DNA from: Channallabes apus
Lineage: Eukaryota > Chordata > Actinopteri > Siluriformes > Clariidae
Assembly (NCBI GenBank): GCA_030522415.1
Contig: CM060112.1
Span: 7,823,001-7,887,000 of the forward strand
Direction of reading: 5' to 3'
Length of the DNA stretch: 64,000 nt
In this document: positions 32,777-43,740 of the stretch, piece after piece
Layout of the letters: each line of letters begins with the position of its first letter
How positions within the stretch are numbered: the first letter of the stretch is position 1
The notes under the pieces: generated by a model
Told to the model about the DNA's origin: nothing
Databases searched by the model: none
Seen by the model: the letters and a program-made list of their open reading frames with translations, nothing else
Position numbers and translations under genes: made by a program

Positions 32777-33115
32777 GGCAATGGCAGTGTTGGCCTTATT
32801 AGAGGACATTGTCAATGGCCAAATCCGAAGGGAACACATTTTTAGGGATCACAGTGATTTCTGTCCCATGATGATGACTCGATCATTAGCCGTTTCAGAT
32901 TTCCAAGAGCTATCCTCTTGGAGCTCTGTGCTGAGTTGAGTCCGAATTTGGAAAGAGAGACAGCGAGGAGCCACGCATTACCCGTTCCCTTACAGGTGCT
33001 GACAACGCTTGGTTTCCTGCCAACTGGTTCTTTCCAAAGTGAACTGGCAGACCACTCGGGGTTAAGCCAGTCGTCTTTGAGCCGCGCCCCTCAAATAAAT
33101 GTCTTGCCCCCTCAA
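32777..33115 (+). pseudogene. Harbinger transposase N-terminal part, frameshifted
   Basis: The first frame starts MAMAVLALLEDIVNGQIRRE at about 32777 and reads to FQELSSW. The next frame (32918 onward) continues LELCAELSPNLERETARSHA, LPVPLQVLTTLGFLPTGSFQ and SELADHSGLSQSSLSRA, the helix-turn-helix part of HARBI1-like transposases. The catalytic domain is missing. One frameshift near 32910-32925 and a deletion near 33092 inactivate it. Confidence 0.75.
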
Positions 33116-33501
33116 ATAAAAATTTTGAAATGTTGAGAAAGCACGTGTTAATACTGTATACTCACAAAATGAATTTATAACAAGTTGATAAAATGATCTG
33201 CGTTAGCGGAAAAATCCACCTAAAAAGGGACACTACATAATACGGTATTAGATTTCACAGGCTGCAGCACGCGCAAACCCCCCGTTGCATAATCTGACCG
33301 CGCGCACTCCCCCCCCCATTTGGTCAGGTCTAGAACCGGCCATGCTGAAATGCGCCTAACAAATATTGTGGCAAGGTGGCCTGGGTCAACCCATGATTCA
33401 TTCATCCTCACAAACAGCTTGGTCGGGATGAGGCTCCAAGGTGGCAGGGTGCGCGATGGGTGGCTTCTTGGTGAGTGATATATTTAAAGATATTATTCCA
33501 G

Positions 33502-33735
33502 CTAAGTTTTTTTTTTGTTATTAATTCCAGAGGACAAACTTGCAAATAACACAATTTTTCTCCGGTCTACCTCCGATAGGAGCACTTCCAATTCACATTC
33601 TATGAAGTTTCTCTTCTTGCTTGCTTTTGCCATTGCTTTTTCATTTGGTTTTGCCAAAGTGGAGTCATTACCATATTTATACGGGGGAGGAGGCAGGGAG
33701 GGGTTTTGCGCTCGTGCACGTGCGATCAATTTCAC
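33502..33735 (-). pseudogene. Harbinger accessory Myb/SANT-like protein, truncated
   Basis: The minus-strand frame contains KKRNFIECELEVLLSEVDRR and KIVLFASLSSGINNKKKT, which match the first helices of the Myb/SANT-like DNA-binding domain encoded by the second Harbinger gene. The domain is cut after NNKKKT at about 33505. The first 30 residues are probably upstream sequence, and the real start may be at an internal Met (MAKASKKRNF). Confidence 0.6.
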
Positions 33736-33890
33736 GTTAATTCAGATGTACAAAGAGAATATGCGTGAGATTCCGCGTACGCAGTGTTTCATACATCAGA
33801 TTTTTTTAGTGCGTACGCACATTTACAGCTTTGTCCGTACGCAATGTTTTAGTATGAATTCAACGCAAGTCTTTGTACATGAGGCCCCTG

Positions 33891-34101
33891 GAGATGTTGT
33901 CAAAAAGGACCGCTGCTCCAGCTCTGCTAGGGTGCAGGCCATCGCTGTGATAGAGCCTAGGACGCTCCCAGAAAACATGCGGACCTTCTCAACCAGGCTC
34001 CTGAAGTCCTTCTTTAAGATCTCCATCTGCCTCAGCCAGGTGTCGTTCCTGCCAGCATGAAGGACCACAGCTCTAATGTTTGTACTCAGGGCCGCAGGCA
34101 C
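33891..34101 (-). pseudogene. LINE ORF1 SGNH-esterase relic
   Basis: The minus-strand frame reads LSTNIRAVVLHAGRNDTWLR, then LKKDFRSLVEKVRMFSGSVL. HAGRNDT corresponds to the HxGTNDx block of SGNH hydrolases, found in ORF1 of several L2/CR1-type LINEs. The frame is cut at the Harbinger target site (33888-33890) and loses the catalytic His region. Removing the Harbinger element connects it to 32421. Confidence 0.65.
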
Positions 34102-34140
34102 CTGTGCAACGACATCAAGAAATTTATCATATTTGTCATA

Positions 34141-36424
34141 ATCTTAGTGCTTTTACATACAGTACATACTTAATCTCACACACTCCAAATAAGAAGCCGG
34201 GTATTTACAGTTGATAGTAACACTATCTCTGACTGTTATCTCTACAGGCTAAACTGGTTTACACTTAAACAAAGCACCCACTTAAAGGCTCATTAGGATG
34301 TACCAACTTGCTGGTCCTTAAATGCACAGATTTAAAGGATTTATATAGATGCTTGATTTTTTACAATCATGCACGTATTTAAAAGATTTGAAATGTGCTT
34401 TATTCTCATGTTCCCAGCTCATATAATTATTAATCTTAGAACATATTAGGTGGTAATTGTATTCTTTCATTGATTCATAAGTGAAAACTTAAGGAAAGGG
34501 ATATACTGTACATGCACAGAAGTGAGAAATTGTGATCACACTTTTTTCTTTTTTCTAATGGAAGTCATTTCTGGAAATGAATCAGGCAGTGAGTCAAAAT
34601 AAGACAAAACCAAATATGGATTAGATCATGAAGTATATGACTTAAAATGACAGGATTAATTGAAGTTATGCTAGACTTGATATATAAACACACACCAAAG
34701 ACATATAAATTCACAAAATATTGCCAAGCATAATTTTGGTAACAACAAAAAAAAGATTAGATTGACTGTGAGATACAGTACACTGTTTGGTACACATGTT
34801 TGTTTAGGCTCAGTCTTGTGAGTCCGCATCACATTGTGTGTGTATGAAAAGGCTCTAACTTTCACTATTAAACATGATTAAACTGTTTTTTACCAAGCAA
34901 CGTTTACCAAGCATTTAAGTGATCTCCATTCATTTTTTTTCCCAACAATGTTGATGCTTCAGCACTTACCTTCCAGGTCTTGATAATGTTTTGGAGGTTT
35001 CTTAGCCCAGTCCCAATAATTTCAATTCTTGATGCAGCCCAATAATGTGACCTATCTGCAATGGACACTTTTTTGACCATGCTGTGTACAAAACAAAATC
35101 TGTCTTTTAAGGTCATGCAAAAATCCAGAAGATATAGAAGATATGAAATTAATAATGACTACAACACAACAAAAATGTGCCTACAATATCCATGTTACAT
35201 TGAAAAATCACATGGTGATTATGTACTGTATACATAATCATTCTCATTAGGGATCCCCACTGAAGTGTTTATGGGACGCTGATTTGTGTTCATGGACGCT
35301 GATTTGATACTGCAGAATTAGCCAACGGATTGTATACACACTTGAGAAAAAGAAAAACTTTAAACTTGTAACTTTTTTACTTTAGTACTAAATTTATTAC
35401 AATTAACAAATAATATAAATTTATAATTAATATTATATGAATGCTATTTGTTTTCCTGAAGTGTGTATACAATTTTTTTGCCACCATACATTTAAACACA
35501 AATCAATTTTGAATTGGTGGATCTGCTCACTGTGAAGCAAATCATCCTATAGAAATGTAACAGAAGATGTTTTTTCCAACATCAAGGTTAGGTAAGGCTT
35601 CCTTTCTTTTCTGATGAAGCCTACTTCATGCATTATAATACAATGCAACTATTCAGTCTTATCTATGATTGGTTACATGTTTTAATACATGTGACATGAG
35701 CCAATTGGTTACCCCTTCTCGCTGATTAGTCAAACCTTCCAACTGAGGTTTTTCCATCCATTGCATGGCTATTATTCTAATTATGAGTGCAATATTAGGG
35801 ATTATGCAAATATACCTACTCTCTTTAAATCGCACCATGTACGTTACAATAAAAACACAAATCCGTTGCACAACCTTTTTTACTCTTGGCTTCCTCGACA
35901 CTTTAGTCCCCAACAGAATAATTCCTGTGATATATCTTTCAGTTTTCTTTAGATTTGGGTCTGTATTAATTCTCTCCTTATAATTCTAACTGAGTAATTA
36001 CTTCCCCCTTTGCGTCTCTCTGTATATCCATGTCAGGAAGAGAAGCTGTTGGAACGTTCTCTGGGGGATTTAGTGCGATGAAATTGCTGTGTGTAATTAA
36101 GAGAAATGTAAACAGTCTGAGGTTATGATGCAAACAGAGCCATGCCGAGATGCTTGATTGGGATACTGGGACAGGAAGCGCTTGATCTGATAAGACACAC
36201 ACACATATACTTTGTTGCTCTTCATTTGCAGTCGTAGAACTTGGTAAATCTCTTTCAAATTTCTAACCGCATATAAAGAGTTCAAAGGGAGAAATTTGAT
36301 TAAAGGGCTACAAACAACAATAAAGAGGAAGTAAATGTCGCCTTTCTGCTTCTAATTAAACATGAGATTCAGTTCACTTTTTAAACATTCATATGGAGTG
36401 CAGATTCAATGTAATTCTTACCTG
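34141..36424. other. Mostly unique intergenic DNA, with a possible conserved island at 35780-36290
   Basis: No repeat termini or coding domain. The block 35960-36290 is non-repetitive and more even in composition (ACTGAGTAATTACTTCCCCC, GATGCTTGATTGGGATACTG), which may indicate a regulatory island. This is inference. Confidence 0.3.
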
Positions 36425-36555
36425 CCAATACATCACAGTGCAATTTAGGAATGCCAGTTAATCTAATCTGCATGGAAGATGGAAAATGGACATCGAACCC
36501 TCAACCGTGGAGGTACGAGGCCACAGTGCTAACCACTACACCACTATGGTGGCAC
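36425..36555 (-). repeat. SINE fragment, minus strand, diverged
   Basis: CAATTTAGGAATGCCAGTTA and the head complement GTGCTAACCACTACACCAC are shared with the SINE at 5.15 kb. The middle is deleted. Confidence 0.7.
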
Positions 36556-37682
36556 AAACAAAAAAACAAATATGACAAAAATGCATGACATTTCAAACAT
36601 GACATTTCCCAATTTTCGTTGTTTTTCCATTCTTTCCTTGGACATGGTTTAAACAAGCCAATTAGGCTTCCTCTCTAATGTGACCTCATATAAGGGAAAG
36701 TCTCTTCTAGCTCTCTGAACAGCTCTGCTGTTCTCTTTTGGGGTGTCGCTCAGAAGTAGTTTTAAAAAAAAGTAGTTTAGAAAAGTAGTTTTCATAAAAT
36801 GCATTTTTGAGCAGTATTTTATAATTATATGTTAGCAAAAACCAGCCTTGGTTGGCAGTAGGAGTTTCATAAAAGTAATTCATGTTTGGAATGTAAATTA
36901 AGTTTCTTTGTATTTTATTGATTTTTTTTAAATACACAAATAAAGTTAGCTATCTAAAAAACTAAATTTATCTTTTTTATTATGTGGAAAAAATTCTATC
37001 TACAGCGGCTTGCACCTTAAGGGTTTCAGAACTGAGATTGAAAAGCTCTTACAGCTGAAGGTCACATTTGTAAACATTTAAATGTTATTTATTTATATGA
37101 AGTTATTTCTGAAATATTTGTTGCACAGGAATTTCATTTTTAAGCAAACCCTAGTTAATGTTTTAGCTTACTTTCTTGGTTTGGGTTAATTAACATTGTT
37201 GTTCATATGATTTCTTGCTGTTTAATAACCTAGTACATAAGAATTAAACCATTTAGTTAAGGTCAAAAAAGTCAATGGTGGGTGGTAAACCATCACCCCA
37301 GCTTACTCATTAGGGACAAACTAATAACTGCAACTTATACAAAAGTACACAAGGACCATAAATACACAAAGTGCATAAGGGCGAGCATGTCCAAACAGTG
37401 GAAGTCGGAACACAAGTCGATGTGCAAGACAACAATGTGCAAGACTACAGTATGGACACAGTTAATAACAGTACTAGTGCCGACCAGTACAAAGTTCTGA
37501 TGGAAGTAAAATGGCATCAATAGATATTGCAATATATGGATCATAAATGTTATGACTGAAAACACGACTTAGAATCTGTTAGTGTGGGAAAATAATCACT
37601 GTTGAGATCCAGCCCAACCGAAAACAGATTTTTTTTGCTACCACCCCCAATGTTATTTTTCAATAACAACATTCACTCACAC
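36556..37682. other. Unassigned AT-rich DNA
   Basis: Short repeats of GTGCAAGACTAC type occur near 37420-37446. No gene or element called. Confidence 0.45.
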
Positions 37683-37840
37683 TTACAGTACTCATTCTCT
37701 ATACTGCTTATCCTCTTCATGGTGATGTGAGATCTGGAGATCTCAAGGGACTAGGTAGCACTAGATACGGTACACCCTGGACAATCTATTGCATGGCACA
37801 CAAGCCGTCACAGACTCACTCACACACTATGGGGAATTTA
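37683..37840 (-). repeat. SINE 3' part, highly diverged
   Basis: CATTCTCTATACTGCTTATC and GGTACACCCTGGACAATCTA align with the body and tail of the SINE family at 37.9 kb. Confidence 0.6.
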
Positions 37841-37934
37841 GAAACAGCTATTTTCTTATTCCTCTCATACAACAGGACTTTACCAACATTTTTATTCATT
37901 AGTTAAATCATATTTTTTAGCTGCTATATCCATT

Positions 37935-38310
37935 CATTCATTCATTTTCTATACCGCTTAATCCTGTGTTCAGGGTCGCGGGGGACCTGGAGCCTATCCC
38001 TGGAGACTTCGGGCACTAGGCGGGGTACACCCTGGACAGGGTGCCAATCCATCGCAGGGCACACACACATACACACACTCACACACCCAATCACACACTA
38101 TGGGCAATTTTTAGGAACACCAATTAGCCTAACCTGCATATCTTTGGACTGTGGGAGGAAACCGGAGTACCCGGAGGAAACCCACCAAGCACGGGGAGAA
38201 CATGCAAACTCCATGCACACAGAGACGGGAATCGAGCCTGGCCGGGGAATCGAACCCAGACCCTGGAGGTGCAAGGCGACAGTGCTAACCACTACACCAC
38301 CGCGCCGCCT
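37935..38310 (-). repeat. tRNA-derived SINE, full length with 14-bp TSD
   Basis: Same family as 5.15 kb. The exact direct repeat CTGCTATATCCATT flanks it (37921-37934 and 38311-38324). High similarity to the other near-full copies suggests a recently active family. Confidence 0.92.
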
Positions 38311-38575
38311 CTGCTATATCCATTTTAGTTAATATTGTGGAATGTTCATGAAACAAGTTTATAAATTAGCTGTAAACAGTTGCCTGAAGCTCCCTTCCTT
38401 TTTTTATAAAGTGAATAAGACACAAAAGCAGCATGTCATGCTTCAGCCTGTCAGGTTGTGGTCAGAAATAGACCTGAGGGTCAGGCGATGAACCAACACG
38501 CAAATCTAGAATCTAAATTCAAAATAGCAGAACACTGAAAAAGGTACATACACAGATATCATACACTTACCCAGA

Positions 38576-38840
38576 CAGGTGGCACGTTGGCCCAATGGGT
38601 AGCTGTCACCTTGCACCTCCAGGGTTGGGAGTTTAAGCCTCACCATCTGTCCATGGAGTTGGCTTGTTTCCCCTTGCTTAATGGGTTTCCTCTAAGTATG
38701 CAGGTTTTCTCCTACAATCTAATTACATGCAGTACAATGAAGACTGATTAGCATTTTGAAATTGCTCATAGTGTGTGCTTGTGCACCAATCCTGGCTTGA
38801 CAAGTTTTGCGATAGACTCCAGGTCCCCAGACACACACCA
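38576..38840 (+). repeat. SINE copy, plus strand, diverged
   Basis: Starts with the head (GGTGGCACGTTGGCCCAATG), has CACCTCCAGGGTTGGGAG in place of a B-box, and ends GCGATAGACTCCAGGTCC, the reverse counterpart of the minus-strand copies. Confidence 0.65.
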
Positions 38841-39209
38841 CCCACCCTTCCCACAACCTTGAGTAGAATGAATTGTATAGATAATTGGTGAAAGAACTTC
38901 ACCTATGGCATTAGTGGAAGCCAGTCCCAAGCCTAGAAAAGCAAACGTTATATGACTGGCATGAAAATGCAATGCGCCAAAACCCTACTTCTGATAATAA
39001 TACTGCATCATTGGGGCCCCAGGGTGCTAGTGAGAAGTATGTTACTGTAAAAGTACGTATAACTGAAATTATTAATCTGAATCTTATTAAGTTTAGGCAA
39101 ACTTTGGGTAAAAATAAGTGACTGACAGAGAATTACTGGCATGCAACCGGAGGTGGGAAAAATAAACAAACTAGACAAAAGTAGAGATTCCATAGAGCTT
39201 TTAAATATT

Positions 39210-39564
39210 CATTCATCTTCTATACCGCTTTATCCTGTATTTAGGGTCGCGGGGACCTGGAGCCTATCCCAGGAGACTCAGGGCACGAGGCAGGGTACAC
39301 CCTGGACAGCGTGCCAATCCATAGCAGAGCACACACACACACACTCATTCACACACTATGTTCAATTTGGGAACGCCAATTAGCCTAACCTGAATATTTT
39401 TGGACTGTGGGAGGAAACCGGAGTACCCGGAGGAAACCCACGAAGCATGGGGAGAACATGTAAACTCCATACACACAGAGACGGGAATCGAGCCTGGCCG
39501 GGAATCGAACCCAGACCCTGGAGGTGCAAGGTGACAGTGCTAACCACTACACCACCGCGCCGCC
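39210..39564 (-). repeat. tRNA-derived SINE, full length with 13-bp TSD
   Basis: Flanked by GCTTTTAAATATT at 39197-39209 and 39565-39577. Same family as 5.15 and 37.9 kb. It was inserted into the hAT-like element, so it is younger. Confidence 0.92.
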
Positions 39565-39695
39565 GCTTTTAAATATTGCTCAAGTAAAAGTAGAAATCCT
39601 TCTTTACTTGTACAAGTACATAAGTATTCACCTTTATATTTTATAAATATCAGAAGTATAGGATTTGTATCAGTTCACAATTGCCTTTTTGTAGT

Positions 39696-39700
<5 letters not shown>

Positions 39701-39731
<31 letters not shown>
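39701..39731. repeat. (CT)n microsatellite
   Basis: About 15 CT units. Confidence 0.95.
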
Positions 39732-39734
<3 letters not shown>

Positions 39735-39992
39735 TGTTGGCATGTCTTGGAGAAAAGGCAATTATTCATGGTCAGCAAATTCCCACTTTGAATACTGCAC
39801 ACCGCTGTGGTTAGACAATGCAACAGCATAAGGAAATGTAGATAGTAAAGATACAGTAGTAGAGATATTTTATGTATGTTTTAGTACATTAAAAGTAAAA
39901 AGTATCCTCTAAAAATACTTAAGTACATATACCCAAAATATGTACATAAATACAGTAATAGAGTACACATGTACAGTGACCTCGCACCCCTG

Positions 39993-40761
39993 CAGGTAAC
40001 ATTTAATGAGGTAACTTTGGTATCTTTTGAGGTTCGTTATTTTATTCTGATCAGTCAAAAGAAATTTATACTAGCTAAATATTGTGAATTTAATTTTAAA
40101 CATTACAAAAAAATGCTGCATACATCTGTAAATGTGCAATTTTCATAAATTATTCCAATTAATGGCACTAGGCATTCATATTTTCTGCTGATCACAATCT
40201 AAATATAATAAAATATAAAATACTATTTGAGCATTTATTCTTCTAAAGGGGAAAAAAAAATCTAAATGCATTCCTTTCCACTGCTCCAAAATATCACAAA
40301 ATATAGGTTTGGTCCTCAGAAAGGCAGTGATTATATGCTCCAATCAATTTTCATCTGACTGCCCAAGTCTGCGCCCTTGGTGTAACCAAGATTATTTCCA
40401 CCAAGATGGATGAGAAGCACATGTGGAGTGGAACACCTTGACAAAGACTGATGCAGTTTGGGAATAAGCGGCTCTCAGTGCAACCTATAAACACCTATGC
40501 AGGTAATGCAACAGGACAAACTGAGATTGAGCCAGTGCTTTATCCGTGTAGTGTGATTAACCAATCAATAAACCAGATCGATTCATCACTATCACTTTGT
40601 GTTATAAATATAAAGATAGTTACTAAAACTTAATAGTGCGTCTAATAAAAGAAGACATAAATAAATAATACTATTCACAATATATTTCACATAAATATAT
40701 ATATAATATAATTCTAGATTATTATAGATCATTAACTTTATAATTAATAAAATGCAACCAC

Positions 40762-40765
<4 letters not shown>
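39993..40765. other. Unassigned AT-rich DNA
   Basis: No recognisable gene or repeat boundary. Confidence 0.45.

Positions 40766-40793
<28 letters not shown>
40766..40793. repeat. (CA)n microsatellite
   Basis: About 14 CA units next to the RTE relic. Confidence 0.95.
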
Positions 40794-40794
<1 letters not shown>

Positions 40795-40797
<3 letters not shown>

Positions 40798-41512
40798 AGT
40801 GTCTTCTTGTGCCAGTCCCAAGTCTGGATAAATGCAGAGGGTTGTGTCAGGAAGGGCATCCGACGTAAAAACATTTGCCAAATCAATGATGCGAATCAGA
40901 AATACTGTATAATTCCCATACCGGATCGGTCGGGCCCGGGTTAACAACGACCGCCACTGGTGCTGTTGACCTACAGGGTGCCGGTGGAAATTGGGCTACT
41001 GTTGGTCGAAGAAGGAGAGGAGGAAGGAGTGTTCGAAAGCAGAAAGAGAACATGAAAGGCAAGAGTTTAGGAGTGATAGTAGGGACTTTGAATGTTGGGA
41101 CCATGACAGGGAAGGCAAGAGAGCTGGTTGATATAATGCAGAGCTGAAGATGTTGAGGTTCTCTTTGGGAGTGACAAGGATGGATAGGATCAAGAATGAG
41201 TTCATCAGAGGGACAACCCATGTGAGATGTTTTGGAGATAAAGTCAGAGAGGCCAGATTGAGGTGGTTTGGACATGTTCAGAGGAGAGATGGTGAATATA
41301 TCGGTAGAAGGATGCTGAGGTTGGAACTGCCAGGCAGGAGGTCTAGAGGAAGAGCAAAGAGGAGATTTATGGATGCAGTGAGAGAGGACATGAAGTTAGT
41401 TGGTGTGAGAGAAGAGGATGCAGAGGATAGGGTTAGATGGAGGCAGATGATTCGCTGTGGCGACCCCTGAAAGGGAACAGCCGAAAGACAAAGAAGAAGA
41501 AGAACTTTATTA
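40795..41512 (+). mobile_element. RTE-type LINE, internal deletion derivative
   Basis: The 5' part has a non-coding leader and then LGVIVGTLNVGTMTGKAREL, the start of the RTE apurinic endonuclease (to 41141). It joins directly, near 41142, to the C-terminal end of the RT protein: FSLGVTRMDRIKNEFIRG, RLRWFGHVQRRDGEYIGRRM and REEDAEDRVRWRQMIRCGDP, with a stop at 41468. The short 3' UTR CGCTGTGGCGACCCCTGAAA and a GAAGAAGAAG tail follow, typical of fish RTE elements. About 2.5 kb of endonuclease and RT is missing, and the two coding pieces are out of frame. Both ends look intact. Confidence 0.82.
41150..41470 (+). pseudogene. RTE reverse transcriptase C-terminal fragment
   Basis: The 106-residue frame corresponds to the region after the RT palm. 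It lacks all RT catalytic motifs. The Met at 41150 is internal to the original protein and not a real start. Confidence 0.75.
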
Positions 41513-41929
41513 TTAATAATATTTGTATTTATTTTGATTAAGGCCATTATGTTACTAAAAACAGTAAATGCAATATGCTCTGCATTAGACCTATAACTAC
41601 TGTATGTGGCCTTTGCATCTGGTTCCTCTTGCCTTCTTTTTCACTTTCTGCTTTTTCCATCCTTCACTCTATTTCATCTATTTTGCTCTTGCTCTCTCTT
41701 TGTGCTTCCAACCAAAAGTTAACAACCAAATAGAAAATTAATAATTTATAAAAATGTATCCATGCAATCAGTCCATATCGATTCATAGCATTTTTCGAGC
41801 AGGATATTGGGTTGCTGTGGGCAATGTGGAGACATAATGTAATTTTGACCTTAATTCTCTCAACTGACATGATCCTTCTCCAAAAAAAATAAAAATGACA
41901 CACTATGATGTTTTGCCATTCAGTTTTCC
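41513..41929. other. Unassigned intergenic DNA
   Basis: No feature supported. Confidence 0.45.
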
Positions 41930-42026
41930 ATACCTTACTTACTCACTAGTCATCTATACCACTTTATCCTGCGTACAGGGTCACGGGGAGGGGGGGGGGG
42001 ATTGGTGCCTATCCCAGGAGACTTAA
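41930..42026 (-). repeat. SINE 3'-end fragment
   Basis: TATACCACTTTATCCTGCGT, a G-run in place of GCGGGGGACCTGGAG, and CCTATCCCAGGAGACTTA match the 3' part of the 5.15-kb SINE family. Confidence 0.75.
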
Positions 42027-42738
42027 TTAAATTAAATAAATGAATACATTTATTAATAAATAAACCTTTCTGACTTTTAATTTCACACATAGCCTTCTCT
42101 TTAATGACTTGCAGTGACTTAAACTAACCTGCTTATAAGCATATCTGAGTCAGCTGAATACAATCACTGAGCTTTATATTTAAGTCCACAATTCAAAAGC
42201 CCAATGGAGGCAATCAATTAAAACCATTAAACAGGGCAGTGTGGAGGAAACAAATGTGGAAGGATAATTAAGAGATAACAGGGTTAATGTTAAATCAGTA
42301 TTATCCCCACTTTATGTACAGTGTAACACACTTCTGACTTTTTCCTCAACATGATTATTTTTTCAGTAGTTCGTAGCTGACAGAGAAGAAAATAGTCAGT
42401 ATAATTCTATCGTATGGATAAATGAGGCAATCACCAAGTGAAGAAACACAGGGTGGGTATGATCCTTTTATTTCCAAACTCTTTTACTCCTTTTTTTTTT
42501 TTTTTTGCGAGCTTGTCGGCTTGTGCCTGTCAGTGAGACCATTCTGAGTATTTATCTTTCTGGGCCTAACATCTGGAAACATTGGCTTGTAATTGGAACA
42601 TTGGATGTAAATCTTGCCATAGACTTCAAATTTTATATCAGATTACCATTATATCTAAACAAACTCAGAACCACGATGCAATGCCCACATTGGAACAGCC
42701 TTAAATGCAATAGCCAAAACAAAGGTTAGCTATGGTAC
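42027..42738. other. Unassigned intergenic DNA
   Basis: A T-run lies at 42492-42507. No gene or element called. Confidence 0.45.
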
Positions 42739-42739
42739 T

Positions 42740-42866
42740 AAGTGAGGCTTAGCTCTGTCACCTGGTATCTCCAGGGTTGGTGGGTTAAAACTTGATATCA
42801 CCCCAGGTTGTAAATAGATTGACATCAAGTCAATCCTAACCCTAACCTTAACCCTAACCTTAAGTT
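42740..42866. repeat. SINE head fragment followed by short telomere-like repeats
   Basis: CTTAGCTCTGTCACCTGGTA, then CTCCAGGGTTGGTGGG, resembles the SINE head at 38.6 kb. At 42834-42862 follow CCTAACCCTAACC and TTAACCCTAACCTTA, about five degenerate TAACCC-like units. Confidence 0.5.
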
Positions 42867-43359
42867 CTTGGATGGGTATCCATGCCTCTTACCTAAGTGT
42901 AGTATAATGTCGGGTAAACTGTCTCCTGTGCCTTATGATGTTCAATGATGTTTCACAGATTTGTGGCAGGGCTCTTTTGCATAAGTTAAATTTTTTTCCC
43001 TTCATTTTTAATGAATAAGTAACTTTAGTAATTGAGTGTGTACAGGCAGCCAAAAGACTTTTTAAGTGTTTATGATTTGTGTCTTGCCATCTGGACTGCC
43101 TGATTCCTCCTGATACTCTAACTTTTATGTGGGGCTCTAGGTTGTAAATCACTTTCTTCTGCTATAGATGGTCCCACATGGATATGCTAAAATTTAGTAA
43201 AATTTCCTAATCTATCTGTCTAACTTATCAATCAACACTTTGTACTGCTTGCATTTACTCTTTTATACCTTTATGCTGTAATGATTTATTTTAATCCCAG
43301 TATTTAGTGCCCATGAGATAATTTCTTCTCTTTTGAGTCCATTTCCTCAGCTCTGACCC
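42867..43359. other. Unassigned intergenic DNA
   Basis: No feature supported. Confidence 0.45.
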
Positions 43360-43740
43360 ATTAGAACATGAATCTGTGGGTGTGCTGTGTTGTCGGGCAC
43401 CAGGACATTGGAAGTGCATTGTTTGGGTGCTATGGTTTGTGGGGTGAGTTTCAATAAATCAGGCTTGTTTGTCCTGAGTATTTCATGAAAACTCGATCAG
43501 ACTGGGATCTAGTCAGTTTGAGCTTGGGCTTTTTCCCTGCTTGGCCCTGCGCATGGCAGACTTTGGAGCACAGAGTGTTTCTTTGATGCTTCACAGGCTA
43601 TTCTGTGAGATCAGACTTGAAGGGCTAGGTTTTGCTCTCCCCTGACATTGTGAGCCTTGAGTGACCATGATCCTGTCACCACTTTACCGGTACATAATTA
43701 ATAATCAATGTTTCCGCATTAATGTTATGTGTTTATTAAT
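43360..43740 (-). mobile_element. Tc1-like transposon relic, same family as 1.8 kb
   Basis: GTTTGGGTGCTATGGTTTGT and AATCAGGCTTGTTTGTCC match 1957-2015, and GAGCCTTGAGTGACCATGAT, then CCTGTCACC, matches 2227-2253. The order of blocks is the same as at 1.8 kb, with a similar central loss. Confidence 0.6.

Larger units (their letters stand above)
32425..33887. mobile_element. PIF/Harbinger transposon, catalytic region deleted
   Basis: Termini GGGCCTCATGTA (32425) and TACATGAGGCCC (ending 33887) form an inverted pair, with the 3-bp duplication CTG at 32422-32424 and 33888-33890. A GCGTACGCAC motif repeats near both ends. The interior holds two convergent partial genes: a HARBI1-like transposase start on plus and a Myb/SANT-like start on minus, the two-gene layout typical of Harbinger. 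The region between (about 33120-33500) lacks the DDE part. Confidence 0.8.
26729..34140 (-). mobile_element. L2/CR1-like LINE on the minus strand with three nested insertions
   Basis: LINE sequence occupies about 26729-26885 (3' end), 29013-31910, 32045-32421 and 33891-34140, reading right to left. ORF1 ends in an SGNH-esterase relic (34101-33891), ORF2 starts near 32301 with an AP-endonuclease domain and includes RT near 30674-30156, a C-terminal domain to 29452, a 3' UTR and a (TTCAA) tail. Insertions: PIF/Harbinger (32425-33887), a DNA-transposon piece (about 31911-32044) and an LTR element (26891-29007). The LINE is older than all three. A stop-ridden reading frame shows it is dead. Confidence 0.85.
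39146..39992. mobile_element. hAT-like non-autonomous element with nested SINE
   Basis: Left end CCGGAGGTGGGAAAAATAAA and right end GTGACCTCGCACCCCTG are degenerate CAG-GGTGNGA-type termini. Interior segments near both sides carry CAAGTAAAAGTAGAAATCC and AAAAATACTTAAGTACATAT, similar in style to the hAT element at 4.2 kb. No 8-bp duplication could be confirmed. Confidence 0.5.

Noticed and set aside
33515..34060. 181-residue plus-strand frame with a signal-peptide-like MKFLFLLAFAIAFSFGFA segment
   Set aside because: The hydrophobic part is antisense to the Myb/SANT-like Harbinger gene, and the frame crosses the transposon boundary into the LINE.
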